A DNA stretch of 64,000 bases from Deltaproteobacteria bacterium HGW-Deltaproteobacteria-12 (GCA_002840565.1 PHBK01000004.1:62001-126000), one strand, 5' to 3'; shown: positions 19,087-29,118, numbered from the stretch's first letter. The notes: generated from the sequence alone by a model not told the origin. Program-made: numbers and translations.

Positions 19087-19722
19087 ATGAAGAAGAACTT
19101 AACTTGGATAGGATTACTTGTTGTACTTGTTTTTAGTTTCAGTATGTTTGCCGGTTGCGCGGAAAAGAAAGCAGTGGTTAAAGAAGGCGCCGCGCAGGAT
19201 CAGCAAATTGCATCTGATCAGGCAGCAAAAGAAGATGCCGCCCGTTTAGCCCGAGAAAAGGCTGCAAGAGAAGAAGCCGACCGTTTAGCCCGGGAACGGG
19301 CTGAAAGAGAAGCTGCCGAACGTCTGGCCCGGGAAAAGGCGTCAAAGGAGCAGGAAGCGAAAGTTGAAGCAGCCACAGTCGCCGCAGACCCACTCAAAGA
19401 TATTTATTTCGATTTTGACAAATCCAACATCCGTCCTGATGCCCGCGAAGTCCTCAAGGCCAATGCAGATTATATTCTGAAAAACAGCGCCGCTTCCATC
19501 ATTGTTGAAGGCCACTGCGACGAAAGAGGAACTGCCGAATACAATATGGCCTTAGGTCAGAGGCGCGCTCAGGAAGCAATGAAATATCTGGTCAACCTGG
19601 GTGTAAAAGGATCGGCATTAAAAGCAATCAGTTACGGCAAAGAACGTCCGATTGATCCCGGACACGACGAAGCGGCCTGGGCAAAAAATCGTCGGGCTCA
19701 CTTTGCGGTAAAGATAAAATAA
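19087..19722 (+). CDS. pal: peptidoglycan-associated lipoprotein Pal
   Basis: Lipobox FAGC; OmpA domain IYFDFDKSNIRPDAREVL...VEGHCDERGTAEYNMALGQRRA. Confidence 0.97.
   Translation: MKKNLTWIGLLVVLVFSFSMFAGCAEKKAVVKEGAAQDQQIASDQAAKEDAARLAREKAAREEADRLARERAEREAAERLAREKASKEQEAKVEAATVAADPLKDIYFDFDKSNIRPDAREVLKANADYILKNSAASIIVEGHCDERGTAEYNMALGQRRAQEAMKYLVNLGVKGSALKAISYGKERPIDPGHDEAAWAKNRRAHFAVKIK
19243..19356 (+). repeat. in-frame 39-bp tandem repeat in the pal linker (about 3 copies)
   Basis: RLAREKAAREEAD / RLARERAEREAAE / RLAREKASKEQE. Confidence 0.8.
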
Positions 19723-19742
19723 TTTAGGTCTGAGGTTAAAAA

Positions 19743-20576
19743 TTGAGAAATTTTCTTTATCTCATTTTGCCGGTTATGTTGCTTGCCTTAAACGGATGTG
19801 CCACAACAGACGATTTAAAAGCGCTGCGCTCTGAATTAAATTGGAGAATGGAGGATAAAGTTGCGGTTATTGATAATAATTTAGCCTCTTTGAAAAAGGA
19901 ACTGGAAAAAAACTCTGAGGTTCTGGCGCAAATAAGAAAAGGCAGCGCCAATACAGGGGCGGATGTCTCCGAATTACGGGATAGTCTTCAGCAACTGCGT
20001 GGTCAGATCGAAGCGTTAAGAAAAGACGTGGCGCGCAGTACGAAAAAGGAAGAGGATTACAAGGAAAAATTTGATAATCTGATCCTCAAAATCAATTTTA
20101 TTGAGAACTTCCTGGAGATTGGCCGCAAGGATAGTTTAGTCGAACCCGGAGACAGGGGCAAAGCAGCAGGCAGTGCCGCCGCTAAAGATCCGGCCAGAAG
20201 ACAGGACAAACAGGTTCTGTATTCGACGGCTTATCAGATTTTTAAAGAAGGCAATTACGATAAGGCCCGGACGGAATTCGTGAACTTCTTAGCCTTATAC
20301 CCTGAATCCGAGTATTCTGACAATGCTCAGTTCTGGATTGGCGAATGTTACTTTTTTGAAAAGAACTACGAGAAGGCAATTTTGGAGTACGAAAAAGTCG
20401 CCAAGAACTTCCCGGGTGGCAATAAAGTTCCCTATGCTTTGCTGAAACAAGGACTATCCTTCCTGAAACTGAATGACAAAATCAGCGCAAAGTTGCTTTT
20501 GCAGCAGGTGATCAAGGATTTTCCTAATACCAACCAAGCCCGCATCGCGCGCTCGAAGTTGCAGGAAATAAAATAA
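19743..20576 (+). CDS. cpoB: tol-pal system protein YbgF/CpoB
   Basis: Lipobox LNGC, coiled coil, then TPR YSTAYQIFKEGNYDKARTEFVNFLALYPESEYSDNAQFWIGECYF. Confidence 0.93.
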   Translation: MRNFLYLILPVMLLALNGCATTDDLKALRSELNWRMEDKVAVIDNNLASLKKELEKNSEVLAQIRKGSANTGADVSELRDSLQQLRGQIEALRKDVARSTKKEEDYKEKFDNLILKINFIENFLEIGRKDSLVEPGDRGKAAGSAAAKDPARRQDKQVLYSTAYQIFKEGNYDKARTEFVNFLALYPESEYSDNAQFWIGECYFFEKNYEKAILEYEKVAKNFPGGNKVPYALLKQGLSFLKLNDKISAKLLLQQVIKDFPNTNQARIARSKLQEIK

Positions 20577-20590
20577 TTTGCGCAGAGAAA

Positions 20591-20630
20591 ACCAACAAAA
20601 AAGGGCTTATTCAGCCCTTTTTTTGTTGGT
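20591..20630 (+). terminator. strong intrinsic terminator after tol-pal (probably bidirectional)
   Basis: ACCAACAAAAAAGGGCT-TATTC-AGCCCTTTTTTTGTTGGT. Confidence 0.92.
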
Positions 20631-20746
20631 GAGGTATTACAAAAACGAGGATGTTTGTTTTATGTTTTGTTGATGCACAATGACTTCCGGTTCGCATGCA
20701 CAGGCATGCCGGGTCTACCTGTTCAAGTTGAGGTCACAAAGGGCTC

Positions 20747-21139
20747 TTATTTAATCGGCCATTCTCCCCGTTCTTTGAGCACATCACGGTAAACCTCAAG
20801 CGCTTCATTAACGGCAGGCATACCCGCGTAGGTCGCAACCTGAAAAAAAATCTCGGCCAGTTTTTTAGGGTCACAGCCCACGTTCAAGGCCGCGTTCACA
20901 TGAAGTTTTAATTCACCGGTAGCCCTGAGGGCGGCAAGCATAGCGCAAGCCGCCATCTGTCTTTCAGGAAGGGTTAAAACAGTCCGTGAATAAAGGTTGC
21001 CCGTTATAAAACGGGAAAAATCGTTGGCGAGGTCCTTGTCAAATTCCCTCCACATCAGATAAGGAGGGTCCATCTTGATTCCTTTGCCAAAAAGAGTTTT
21101 CGCTGTTTCCTGGGTTCTGTTTTTGAGTTCGTCGTTCAT
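20747..21139 (-). CDS. carboxymuconolactone decarboxylase family protein
   Basis: YSRTVLTLPERQMAACAMLAALRATGELKLHVNAALNVGCDPKKLAEIFFQVATYAGMPAVNEAL. Confidence 0.9.
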   Translation of the reverse strand: MNDELKNRTQETAKTLFGKGIKMDPPYLMWREFDKDLANDFSRFITGNLYSRTVLTLPERQMAACAMLAALRATGELKLHVNAALNVGCDPKKLAEIFFQVATYAGMPAVNEALEVYRDVLKERGEWPIK

Positions 21140-21251
21140 GGTATCTTCCTTTGGATTATTTTTTTATCTTCAGTTGATGCCTCTTTAATGATTCTAATTT
21201 TCATGGAATTGTCTCCATTTTAAATTAATCGATTATTCTCTCCCGCGAAGA

Positions 21252-23000
21252 TCATCTGAGCTCTATGAGTATGAGTGCATCACCCACATCTATTGTATCT
21301 CCCTGTTCCACCATGATATCGGAAATGCGGCCGTCAACCTCGGAAATAATATGGGTGTGCATTTTCATGGCTTCTAAATCGATAAGAATATCGCCCACCA
21401 GTACGACGTCACCGATATCAGGAAGTACTTTGCTGACTTTTCCTTTGATAGGAGAACAGATTATGCCCGCTTTTTTAAGGGTACCAATTTCGTTCGAAGT
21501 AAGATGCTTCTTCTCCTTGCTGCTCAGCAGGTCTTCCCTTTTTATGGATTGATCCAACGGAGATTTTACTGTTTCTTCCGCTTCCGCCATGGCCATGTAA
21601 ACCTGATCGTCAATGACATAATGGTCATAGTTGGGGTAATTAAAAATTTCCGGATGGGTTTCTACATATCGCGTATCAAATTTTCTTTTTTTGAAGTCTT
21701 TTTCATCACAAATTGAAAGATACATGGGTATTGTTGTATTGGGTCCAATAATGACAAAATCCATCAGCGCCCTTTTCAGGCGATTGATGGTCTGTTCCCA
21801 TTCATAACCCCAGACGATCAGTTTCACCAGCAGGGAATCATAAGCCAGGGGAATACGATATCCCCTGTATATGGTACCATCCAAGCGGATGCCTGGTCCG
21901 CCCGGCGGGTTATAGATATCGATATGCTTCCCGCCTTCCGGGAGGAAGTTGTTGTGGGGATCCTCAGCGTTAATCCGGACCTCGAGAGCAATACCCTTGA
22001 TGTGGATCTGATCCTGACGGAAATCGAGTGCCCGGCCTTCTGCGATCAGTATCTGGTGGCGGACGATGTCGATGCCTGTTATCATTTCTGTTACCGTATG
22101 TTCAACCTGAAGGCGCGTATTAACCTCCAGAAACCAGAATTCTCCGGTTTGTCGATCAACTAAAAATTCCACGGTGCCGGCATTTACGTAGCGGGATTCT
22201 TTTATAACAGCTATTGCTGCCTGATGAATGTTTTCCAGAAGGTCGCCGGGCAGATTTGCCGGTGCTACTTCGAGCAGTTTCTGATGACGGCGCTGAATGG
22301 AACAATCCCTAGTTCCCAGATGGACAACGTTTCCGTATCTGTCCGCCAGAACCTGAACCTCAATATGGCAGGCATTGGCGATCGTTTTTTCAATATATAT
22401 CCGATCATCATTGAACGCCAGCATCGCCTCAGAGCGCGCCTGATCCATCTGACCTTTAAGATCGTCATGTTCTTCCAGCTTTCTAATCCCTCTGCCTCCG
22501 CCTCCAGCCGTGGCCTTGAGCATGATGGGGTAACCGTACTTCTGAACAAAATTGTTCACCTCCGCGATGCCGGCATCCCCGGCGGAGAGGCTTTGTGTTC
22601 CCGGAATCAGTGGTATGCCCGCCCGTTCGGCAATCTGCCGGGCAATAACCTTGTTGCCCAGATTCTTGATCACCTGAGGAGGCGGACCGATGAAAATGAT
22701 ACCCGCTTTCTCGCAGGCTTCGGCAAACTCGGCACTCTCGGAGAGAAAACCGTAACCCGGGTGAATGGCGTCCGCACCTGTCTGATGGGCGGCCTGGATA
22801 ATCTTTTTGATATCCAGATAATCCTTCACCGGCTGATCTCCGATCATTACGGCCTTATTGGCAAAACGCAGATAATAGGCATCACCGTCTGATTTTTCGT
22901 AAACGGCAATGGCCTGAATATTCAGTTCTTTCAGCGTCCTGGTAATGCGCAGGGCAATCTCACCCCGGTTGGCAATTAATACCTTGTCGATTTTCTTCAT
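21252..23000 (-). CDS. biotin carboxylase with C-terminal biotinyl domain
   Basis: MKKIDKVLIANRGEIALRITRTLKEL...GGGGRGIRKL...FLEVNTRLQVEHTVTEMITGIDIV...; C-terminal LEAMKMHTHI biotinylation motif. Confidence 0.96.
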   Translation of the reverse strand: MKKIDKVLIANRGEIALRITRTLKELNIQAIAVYEKSDGDAYYLRFANKAVMIGDQPVKDYLDIKKIIQAAHQTGADAIHPGYGFLSESAEFAEACEKAGIIFIGPPPQVIKNLGNKVIARQIAERAGIPLIPGTQSLSAGDAGIAEVNNFVQKYGYPIMLKATAGGGGRGIRKLEEHDDLKGQMDQARSEAMLAFNDDRIYIEKTIANACHIEVQVLADRYGNVVHLGTRDCSIQRRHQKLLEVAPANLPGDLLENIHQAAIAVIKESRYVNAGTVEFLVDRQTGEFWFLEVNTRLQVEHTVTEMITGIDIVRHQILIAEGRALDFRQDQIHIKGIALEVRINAEDPHNNFLPEGGKHIDIYNPPGGPGIRLDGTIYRGYRIPLAYDSLLVKLIVWGYEWEQTINRLKRALMDFVIIGPNTTIPMYLSICDEKDFKKRKFDTRYVETHPEIFNYPNYDHYVIDDQVYMAMAEAEETVKSPLDQSIKREDLLSSKEKKHLTSNEIGTLKKAGIICSPIKGKVSKVLPDIGDVVLVGDILIDLEAMKMHTHIISEVDGRISDIMVEQGDTIDVGDALILIELR

Positions 23001-23338
23001 GTATCCTCATCTTCTGCTTGAAAGACCACCTTCATTAAAAAATCACTCGCCTTGAACGTTCCCCCTTTGTTCCTGAGTTATATGGCTGATTTTATAACCT
23101 GAAATACAAATTCAAGGGTATGATGTTTATAATGATCTTTTTTCATAACGTCAAGAAAAGTTCGACCCCTGATAATAAATCTTGAATTTTCTTAAATCAA
23201 AAGCCTCGCCGCAGGTCAGTTTTCGCAGGAGAAGCATTTTCATGGCTGCTTTTGCTCACAATTGTTTTTTTGCTCTGGCAAATGGCAACACCACTATATC
23301 ATATAAGCCCCGACTCCATTCAGAAAAAACACTTCAAA

Positions 23339-25240
23339 CTAACCGAGTTGTGCCGCCATGTCTTCCAGTTCATACCAGCGGTTATATGCTGTTTCCAGTT
23401 CGCAATCCAATATCGCCAGCCTTTCGCTCGCCATGCTAATTTTCGCGGCATCCCTGCTTGCGTAAAATGCGGGCGAATTCAAGATGGCAGCCAATTGCTG
23501 TTTTTCCGCTTCCAGGCCGGCAATTTTTTGCGGCAGTTCCTGGAGTTCCCGAGCCTCTTTAAAAGTGAGTTTGCGTTTTTCGGCGGTCATTTTTTCCTTT
23601 TTGGGCTTTTCTTCCTTCAGCAGAACCCTTTCCGACTTTGCCTGCGCGTTTAGCTGCATCAGCCAGTCATCATAACCACCGACATACTCTCCCAGTTGTC
23701 CCTCACCCTCAAAGACAATTGTGGAAGTAACCACATTGTTGAGAAATGCCCGGTCATGGCTGACCATCAGAATGGTGCCTTTGTATTCCAGCAGCCGTTC
23801 TTCGAGCAATTCCAGCGTTTCGGCGTCCAGGTCGTTAGTAGGCTCGTCCAGAACCAGCACATTGGAGGGAATGCTGAAAAGTTTTGCCAGCAGCAGCCGG
23901 TTACGCTCTCCACCTGATAAGGACATGACCTTGGACATGATCTGCTCCGGAGGGAAAAGAAAATCCTGGAGATAACCAACGATGTGCCGGGGAGATCCGT
24001 CCAGGAAGACCGTATCGCTGCCGGAAGCGATATTATCCCTGAGAGTTCTGGTTTCATCGAGTTGAGCCCGCAGTTGATCAAAATAGGCAATTTTTATTTC
24101 CGTTCCCAGGCGGATACGGCCCTGCTGCGGCGCAAGCTCACCCAGGAGAATCTTCAGGAGGGTAGTCTTGCCGACGCCGTTGGGTCCGATAATGCCCACT
24201 TTATCGCCCCGGATGATGACGTTGGAAAAGCCATTAATAATTTTTATGTTATCATAAGCGAAGCTTATATTCTCAGCCTCCACTATAATTCTGCCGCCTC
24301 TTTGAGCTTCCGAAATATTCAGGCGGGCCAAACCTGTCTGCTTCCGCCGGAGCGCACGTTCCTGACGCATCCGCAGCAGGGCAGTGACGCGGCCTTCGTT
24401 CCGGGTCCGGCGTGCCTTGACGCCCTGCCTGATCCAGACTTCCTCTTTGGCCAGTTTTTTATCAAAATTCTGCCATTGTTTTTCTTCGGACTCCAGCAGG
24501 GCCTGCCGGCGCTGGAGATATATCCGGTAATTGCAGGCAAAAGAAATCAATTTACCCCGGTCGATCTCCACGATGCTCGTGGCCAATTTTTGCAGGAACG
24601 CCCGGTCATGGGTCACAAACATGATGGCCTTACTATAATTCAGCAGAAAATCTTCCAGCCAGAGGATGGCATCGATGTCCAGATGGTTGGTAGGCTCATC
24701 AAGCAGGAGAAGATCCGGTTCGGAGGCAAGCGCCCGGGCCATAAAAACCCGGCGCTTCATCCCGGCGGATAAGTTCCGGAATTCGGCATTTTCATTGAGC
24801 CCCGTCCGGCTGAGAATACTTTCGACCTGCAGGTGGTAATTCCAGGCGCCGGCTGACTCCAACTGGTGCTGGACACCGGCCAGCTTATCCAAGGGAACAT
24901 TACTGCCGTTGTGGCTCATTTGTATGGTGAGGTCGTGATAACTTCTCAACAGATCCAAATATTTGCGGCCGCCAGCGGCCACGATATCATAGACTGTTCC
25001 CGGTAGATCATCCGGGACCTCTTGCGGCAGCAGGCTGACGATTACCGCGTCGCTTTTAACTATTTCACCTGCGTCCGGAACGATATTCCCGCTTAAGCAT
25101 TTCAACAGGGTTGACTTGCCTGATCCATTCCGGCCCAGAAGTCCAATTCTTTCCCCGGCTTCAATCTGGAGAGTGGCGGAAGACAGCAGGAGAGGTCCGC
25201 CGAAACTTACGGAAATATTATTAACCCATATTAATCCCAT
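23339..25240 (-). CDS. uup: ABC-F family ATP-binding protein (Uup-like)
   Basis: Two ABC domains (GRNGSGKSTLL, GPNGVGKTTLL) with LLLDEPTNHLD / LVLDEPTNDLD and C-terminal coiled coil. Confidence 0.93.
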   Translation of the reverse strand: MGLIWVNNISVSFGGPLLLSSATLQIEAGERIGLLGRNGSGKSTLLKCLSGNIVPDAGEIVKSDAVIVSLLPQEVPDDLPGTVYDIVAAGGRKYLDLLRSYHDLTIQMSHNGSNVPLDKLAGVQHQLESAGAWNYHLQVESILSRTGLNENAEFRNLSAGMKRRVFMARALASEPDLLLLDEPTNHLDIDAILWLEDFLLNYSKAIMFVTHDRAFLQKLATSIVEIDRGKLISFACNYRIYLQRRQALLESEEKQWQNFDKKLAKEEVWIRQGVKARRTRNEGRVTALLRMRQERALRRKQTGLARLNISEAQRGGRIIVEAENISFAYDNIKIINGFSNVIIRGDKVGIIGPNGVGKTTLLKILLGELAPQQGRIRLGTEIKIAYFDQLRAQLDETRTLRDNIASGSDTVFLDGSPRHIVGYLQDFLFPPEQIMSKVMSLSGGERNRLLLAKLFSIPSNVLVLDEPTNDLDAETLELLEERLLEYKGTILMVSHDRAFLNNVVTSTIVFEGEGQLGEYVGGYDDWLMQLNAQAKSERVLLKEEKPKKEKMTAEKRKLTFKEARELQELPQKIAGLEAEKQQLAAILNSPAFYASRDAAKISMASERLAILDCELETAYNRWYELEDMAAQLG

Positions 25241-25444
25241 AATGTGTTGCCCTGTTCTTCAATCTTATAAGTGCTGGAATATATTAATATCATCATCGAG
25301 AATTGCGTTAGGCAGCCACCTGTCGGTTCGGTAATTAAGCCGGGAATGCCAACTAAGTCAGCCGGTAAAAGCGGATTCGTATTAACACATTTTTCAGTTT
25401 GCCGCATCATTCAACATTAATCTGACCAGGGAATAATATTTTGC

Positions 25445-25473
25445 TTGACAAACCAGGCAAATTTACATAGCTT
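25445..25473 (+). promoter_or_regulatory. candidate sigma70 promoter for rplM-rpsI
   Basis: TTGACA-17 nt-TAGCTT upstream of rplM; -10 is weak. Confidence 0.45.
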
Positions 25474-25510
25474 TCGCCTTTAAATTTTTCTTCCATGGTG
25501 GTATTTGTTT

Positions 25511-25939
25511 ATGAAGACATATATGGCAAAGGCAGAAATGCCGAATAGCGAGTGGTACATAGTGGATGCATCCGGTAAAACATTAGGGAGACTGGCTGCT
25601 GAGATCGCCCACCGGCTGAGGGGCAAACATAAAGCGACTTACACTCCGCATGTGGATACCGGTGATTTTATAATTGTCGTCAATGCAGAAAAGATTACCT
25701 TAACCGGAAAAAAGTTGACGGACAAAACTTATTATCACTATTCAGGTTATCCGGGCGGATTAAGAGAAACAAGCGCCGGGAAAATGCTGGCCGAAAAACC
25801 GGAGAATTTAATACGTATTGCAGTTGCGGGAATGCTGCCCAAGACCAATCTGGGCAGAAAAATGTCGCGAAAGCTTAAAGTTTATGCCGGGAATGCTCAT
25901 CCGCATGAAGCGCAGTGCCCGCATGTTTTAACTGTTTAA
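25511..25939 (+). CDS. rplM: 50S ribosomal protein L13
   Basis: [48 protein letters not shown]. Confidence 0.98.
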   Translation: MKTYMAKAEMPNSEWYIVDASGKTLGRLAAEIAHRLRGKHKATYTPHVDTGDFIIVVNAEKITLTGKKLTDKTYYHYSGYPGGLRETSAGKMLAEKPENLIRIAVAGMLPKTNLGRKMSRKLKVYAGNAHPHEAQCPHVLTV

Positions 25940-25993
25940 TATTTCCATTTAAATATAGAATTATCTCAATTATTTACTAATTTTGGAGAAGGT

Positions 25994-26386
25994 ATGACAC
26001 AGGAACGTTATTATGCAACCGGTAAGAGGAAAAGCGCCATCGCCCGCATCTATATGAAATCGGGCAGCGGCAATATTGTAGTCAATAAAAGAAATTATGA
26101 AGAGTATTTTACCCGCCCCAGCTTAAAAATGATCATCAGGCAGCCTTTTGAGATTACAGGGAAAAATGGCCAGTTTGATTTATATGTTAACGTCAGCGGC
26201 GGCGGTGTTGCCGGTCAAGCCGGAGCAGTAAAGCATGGAATTTCTAAAGCCCTCCTGGAATATGATGTCCAACTGCGTCCCATCCTGAAAAAAGCAGGTT
26301 TTCTGACCAGAGATGCCCGGATTAAGGAAAGAAAGAAGTATGGGCAGCCGGGCGCCAGGAAAAGATTCCAATTCTCCAAGCGTTAA
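25994..26386 (+). CDS. rpsI: 30S ribosomal protein S9
   Basis: [19 protein letters not shown]...[20 protein letters not shown]...[25 protein letters not shown]. Confidence 0.98.
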   Translation: MTQERYYATGKRKSAIARIYMKSGSGNIVVNKRNYEEYFTRPSLKMIIRQPFEITGKNGQFDLYVNVSGGGVAGQAGAVKHGISKALLEYDVQLRPILKKAGFLTRDARIKERKKYGQPGARKRFQFSKR

Positions 26387-26393
26387 ATTTCAC

Positions 26394-26421
26394 AGGGGGG
26401 CTTCGAGCCTCCCTTTTTTTT
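26394..26421 (+). terminator. intrinsic terminator after rpsI, directly abutting the argC leader
   Basis: AGGGGGGCT-TCG-AGCCTCCCT followed by TTTTTTT. Confidence 0.85.
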
Positions 26422-26428
26422 GGAGTTG

Positions 26429-27466
26429 ATGATGAAAACAGCAATATTTGGAGCAAGTGGTTATACAGGGCAGGAATTGATACGAATTTTAACCGGTCAT
26501 CCGGAAGCAGAACTGGTCGCCGTAACTTCCAGGCGCTTTGCCTCTCAGCCGGTAACCGAAGTGTTCCCTTCTCTGTGCGGTCTGACGGCTCTGAAATATC
26601 AGAATGCCACACCTGCCGATATTGCCGCAGCATGTGACATTGTTTTTCTCGCCCTGCCGCATGGGATTTCTATGGAGATGGCCCCTATCTTTATTTCCGC
26701 CGGGAAGAAGGTTATTGATCTTTCCGCTGATTATCGTTTGCGGGATGTCGCCACCTACGAAAAATGGTACGTGCAGCATACGAGTGCCGGTATCTTAAAA
26801 GACGCTGTTTATGGGATTCCCGAACTTTACCGTCAGAAGATAAAAGACGCATCGCTTATCGCCAATCCGGGCTGCTATCCGACCAGCATCATTTTAGGGC
26901 TGGCCCCGGCCCTGAAAAACAAGCTTTTAGCTGTAGATACCATTATTGCTGACTCCGCTTCCGGTGTGAGCGGGGCGGGCCGTGAGCCGCAAACCGGTTC
27001 GCTGTTTTGTGAGGTTGACGGCGGGTTCAAGGCTTATAAAGTCGGTAAACATCGGCACACGCCGGAGATTGAACAGGAATTGAGCGCTTTGGCCGGTGAA
27101 ACATTTGCCATTTCTTTTACACCGCATTTGCTTCCCGTCAAACGGGGGATTCTGAGTACTATTTATGCGAATCTCCGGAAGGATATTACGATGCCGGAAT
27201 TGCATTCCCTGTATTCATCTTTTTATGCGGAAGAGAAATTTGTGCGGATTTGTCCGGCCGGATCATTTCCGAATATCTCTTCCGTTTGCGGCTCTAATTT
27301 TTGTGATATCGGGCTGGCTGTTGATCCGCGGACAAAGAGGGTAATTATCATTTCGGCAATTGACAACCTGGTTAAAGGCGCAGCCGGTCAAGCTGTGCAG
27401 AACATGAACATTCTGTGCAACTTTAAAGAAGATGCCGGCCTGCAGACAGCCCCCATTTATCCTTAG
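26429..27466 (+). CDS. argC: N-acetyl-gamma-glutamyl-phosphate reductase
   Basis: MKTAIFGASGYTGQELIRILTGHPEAELVAVTSR...ANPGCYPTSIILGLAP. Confidence 0.97.
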   Translation: MMKTAIFGASGYTGQELIRILTGHPEAELVAVTSRRFASQPVTEVFPSLCGLTALKYQNATPADIAAACDIVFLALPHGISMEMAPIFISAGKKVIDLSADYRLRDVATYEKWYVQHTSAGILKDAVYGIPELYRQKIKDASLIANPGCYPTSIILGLAPALKNKLLAVDTIIADSASGVSGAGREPQTGSLFCEVDGGFKAYKVGKHRHTPEIEQELSALAGETFAISFTPHLLPVKRGILSTIYANLRKDITMPELHSLYSSFYAEEKFVRICPAGSFPNISSVCGSNFCDIGLAVDPRTKRVIIISAIDNLVKGAAGQAVQNMNILCNFKEDAGLQTAPIYP

Positions 27467-27560
27467 GGGCCGTTATGAAACAACGACCCCTGCGGGTCTT
27501 GTGACCTCGCGTGACCTTTAGGTTATCAGGGTATGGCAAGGCCGTTTCGTTACGGCCCCT
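27465..27560 (+). repeat. 96-nt structured inverted-repeat element between argC and cysS
   Basis: Arms AGGGGCCGTTATGAAAC / GTTTCGTTACGGCCCCT (17 bp, 2 mismatches) enclosing GACCC-CTGC-GGGTC; overlaps the argC stop codon. Confidence 0.7.
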
Positions 27561-27633
27561 TATGCCGGTGACGATCTCATAATGTTACAGCTATTATAGA
27601 TGAACGGCTTAATCAATACGTAAGTTGTATAAT

Positions 27634-29118
27634 ATGTCTATAAAAATATTTCATACAGCAACAAGAAAGAAAGAAGTCTTCCAGCCGGTTGCGGAAGGGA
27701 AAATCGGCATTTATGTATGCGGCATTACTGCCTACGATGTTTGCCATATAGGGCATGCCCGTGCCGCTGTCGTGTTTGACGTAGTGGTAAGACATCTGCG
27801 GTCACGCGGCTATGCGGTTACCTATGTCAAAAACTTTACGGACATTGATGACAAGATTATTGTCCGCGCCCAGAAAGAAGGAGTAATGTTTTCTGAAATA
27901 GCCGAGCGTTTCATCGCTTTGCATAATGAAGACATGGAGGCACTGGGGGTGGAAACTCCCACCATAACTCCCCGGGCTACGGAACATATGGACGATATGA
28001 TTGCTCTGATTACCGTCCTGATGGAGAAGGGATTCGCTTATGCCATCGACGGCGATGTGTATTTTGCTGTAAATAATTTCTTTCCCTACGGCGGACTTTC
28101 CGGCCGTAATCTGGATGATATGCAGGCCGGCGCACGGGTTGACATCAACGACAAGAAAAAGAACCCGATGGATTTCGCCCTGTGGAAAGCAAGCAAAGAG
28201 GGCGAGCCTAGCTGGGATGCCCCCTGGGGCAAGGGGCGGCCGGGCTGGCATATCGAATGCTCGGCCATGAGCAGGCGTTATCTGGGAGAAACTTTCGATA
28301 TTCATGGCGGCGGCGAAGATTTGATTTTTCCGCATCACGAAAATGAAATTGCCCAGTCCCAGGCTGCAACAGGCAGGCCCCTGGCCAATTACTGGATGCA
28401 TAACGGCTTTGTGAAAGTGAATTCAGAAAAGATGTCCAAATCATTGGGCAACATCTTCCCGATCCGGGAAATTTTGAAGAATTACTCCCCGGAAGTTTTA
28501 CGCCTATTCCTGCTGCAGAGCCATTACCGCAGCCCGGTCGATTATTCCACGGGCTCGCTCAATGAAGCCCGGTCGGGACTAATTCGGTGCTATACGGCGC
28601 TGCAGCAATTAAAAGAAATTGCAGGAACTTCGACCGGCAGCAAGGCGCTGCCGGCCAATGAAAAATCTCCGGCCCGTCTCGACGAATATATTCAGAGATT
28701 AAATGAGCTGATGGAGAAATTTGATGCGGCGCTGGATGATGATTTCAACACCGCTCAGGGCTTAGGCTATGTTTTTGATGCAGTTCGCCAGGTTAACAAT
28801 TTTATTACTGCGGAGAGAAATATGGCCAAGGAAGGGAAGTTCATCTTTCGGCAGGCGGCAACTAAAGCCTTCGAACATTTTGGCGCAGTTCTGGGTATTT
28901 TTCAGGATGATCCCGATAAGTTTTTCGTCTCCGACAAAGAGATGGAGTCCCGTAAAAGGGGCCTGGATATTGCAGAAATCGAAAGCATGATCAAAGCCCG
29001 ACAGGAAGCGAGACTTAACCGGGACTGGTCCCGCGCCGATGAAATCCGCAGCAAACTTGCAGAGCTTCATATTGTCCTCAAGGATTCCAAAGATATCACT
29101 ACCTGGTCGATAGAGTAA
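27634..29118 (+). CDS. cysS: cysteine--tRNA ligase
   Basis: VYVCGITAYDVCHIGHARAAVVFDVVVRHL-type N-terminus; GWHIECSAMSRRYLGETFDIHGGGEDLIFPHHENEIAQSQA; KMSKSLGN. Confidence 0.98.
   Translation: MSIKIFHTATRKKEVFQPVAEGKIGIYVCGITAYDVCHIGHARAAVVFDVVVRHLRSRGYAVTYVKNFTDIDDKIIVRAQKEGVMFSEIAERFIALHNEDMEALGVETPTITPRATEHMDDMIALITVLMEKGFAYAIDGDVYFAVNNFFPYGGLSGRNLDDMQAGARVDINDKKKNPMDFALWKASKEGEPSWDAPWGKGRPGWHIECSAMSRRYLGETFDIHGGGEDLIFPHHENEIAQSQAATGRPLANYWMHNGFVKVNSEKMSKSLGNIFPIREILKNYSPEVLRLFLLQSHYRSPVDYSTGSLNEARSGLIRCYTALQQLKEIAGTSTGSKALPANEKSPARLDEYIQRLNELMEKFDAALDDDFNTAQGLGYVFDAVRQVNNFITAERNMAKEGKFIFRQAATKAFEHFGAVLGIFQDDPDKFFVSDKEMESRKRGLDIAEIESMIKARQEARLNRDWSRADEIRSKLAELHIVLKDSKDITTWSIE

Noticed and set aside
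27465-27633. T-box riboswitch ahead of cysS (a TGC Cys codon is in a hairpin loop, and TGGC occurs near a 3' hairpin)
   Set aside because: The canonical AGGGUGGNACCGCG core is missing, the leader is too short for a standard Stem I, and UGGC does not match the discriminator expected for tRNA-Cys; kept only as a generic structured element
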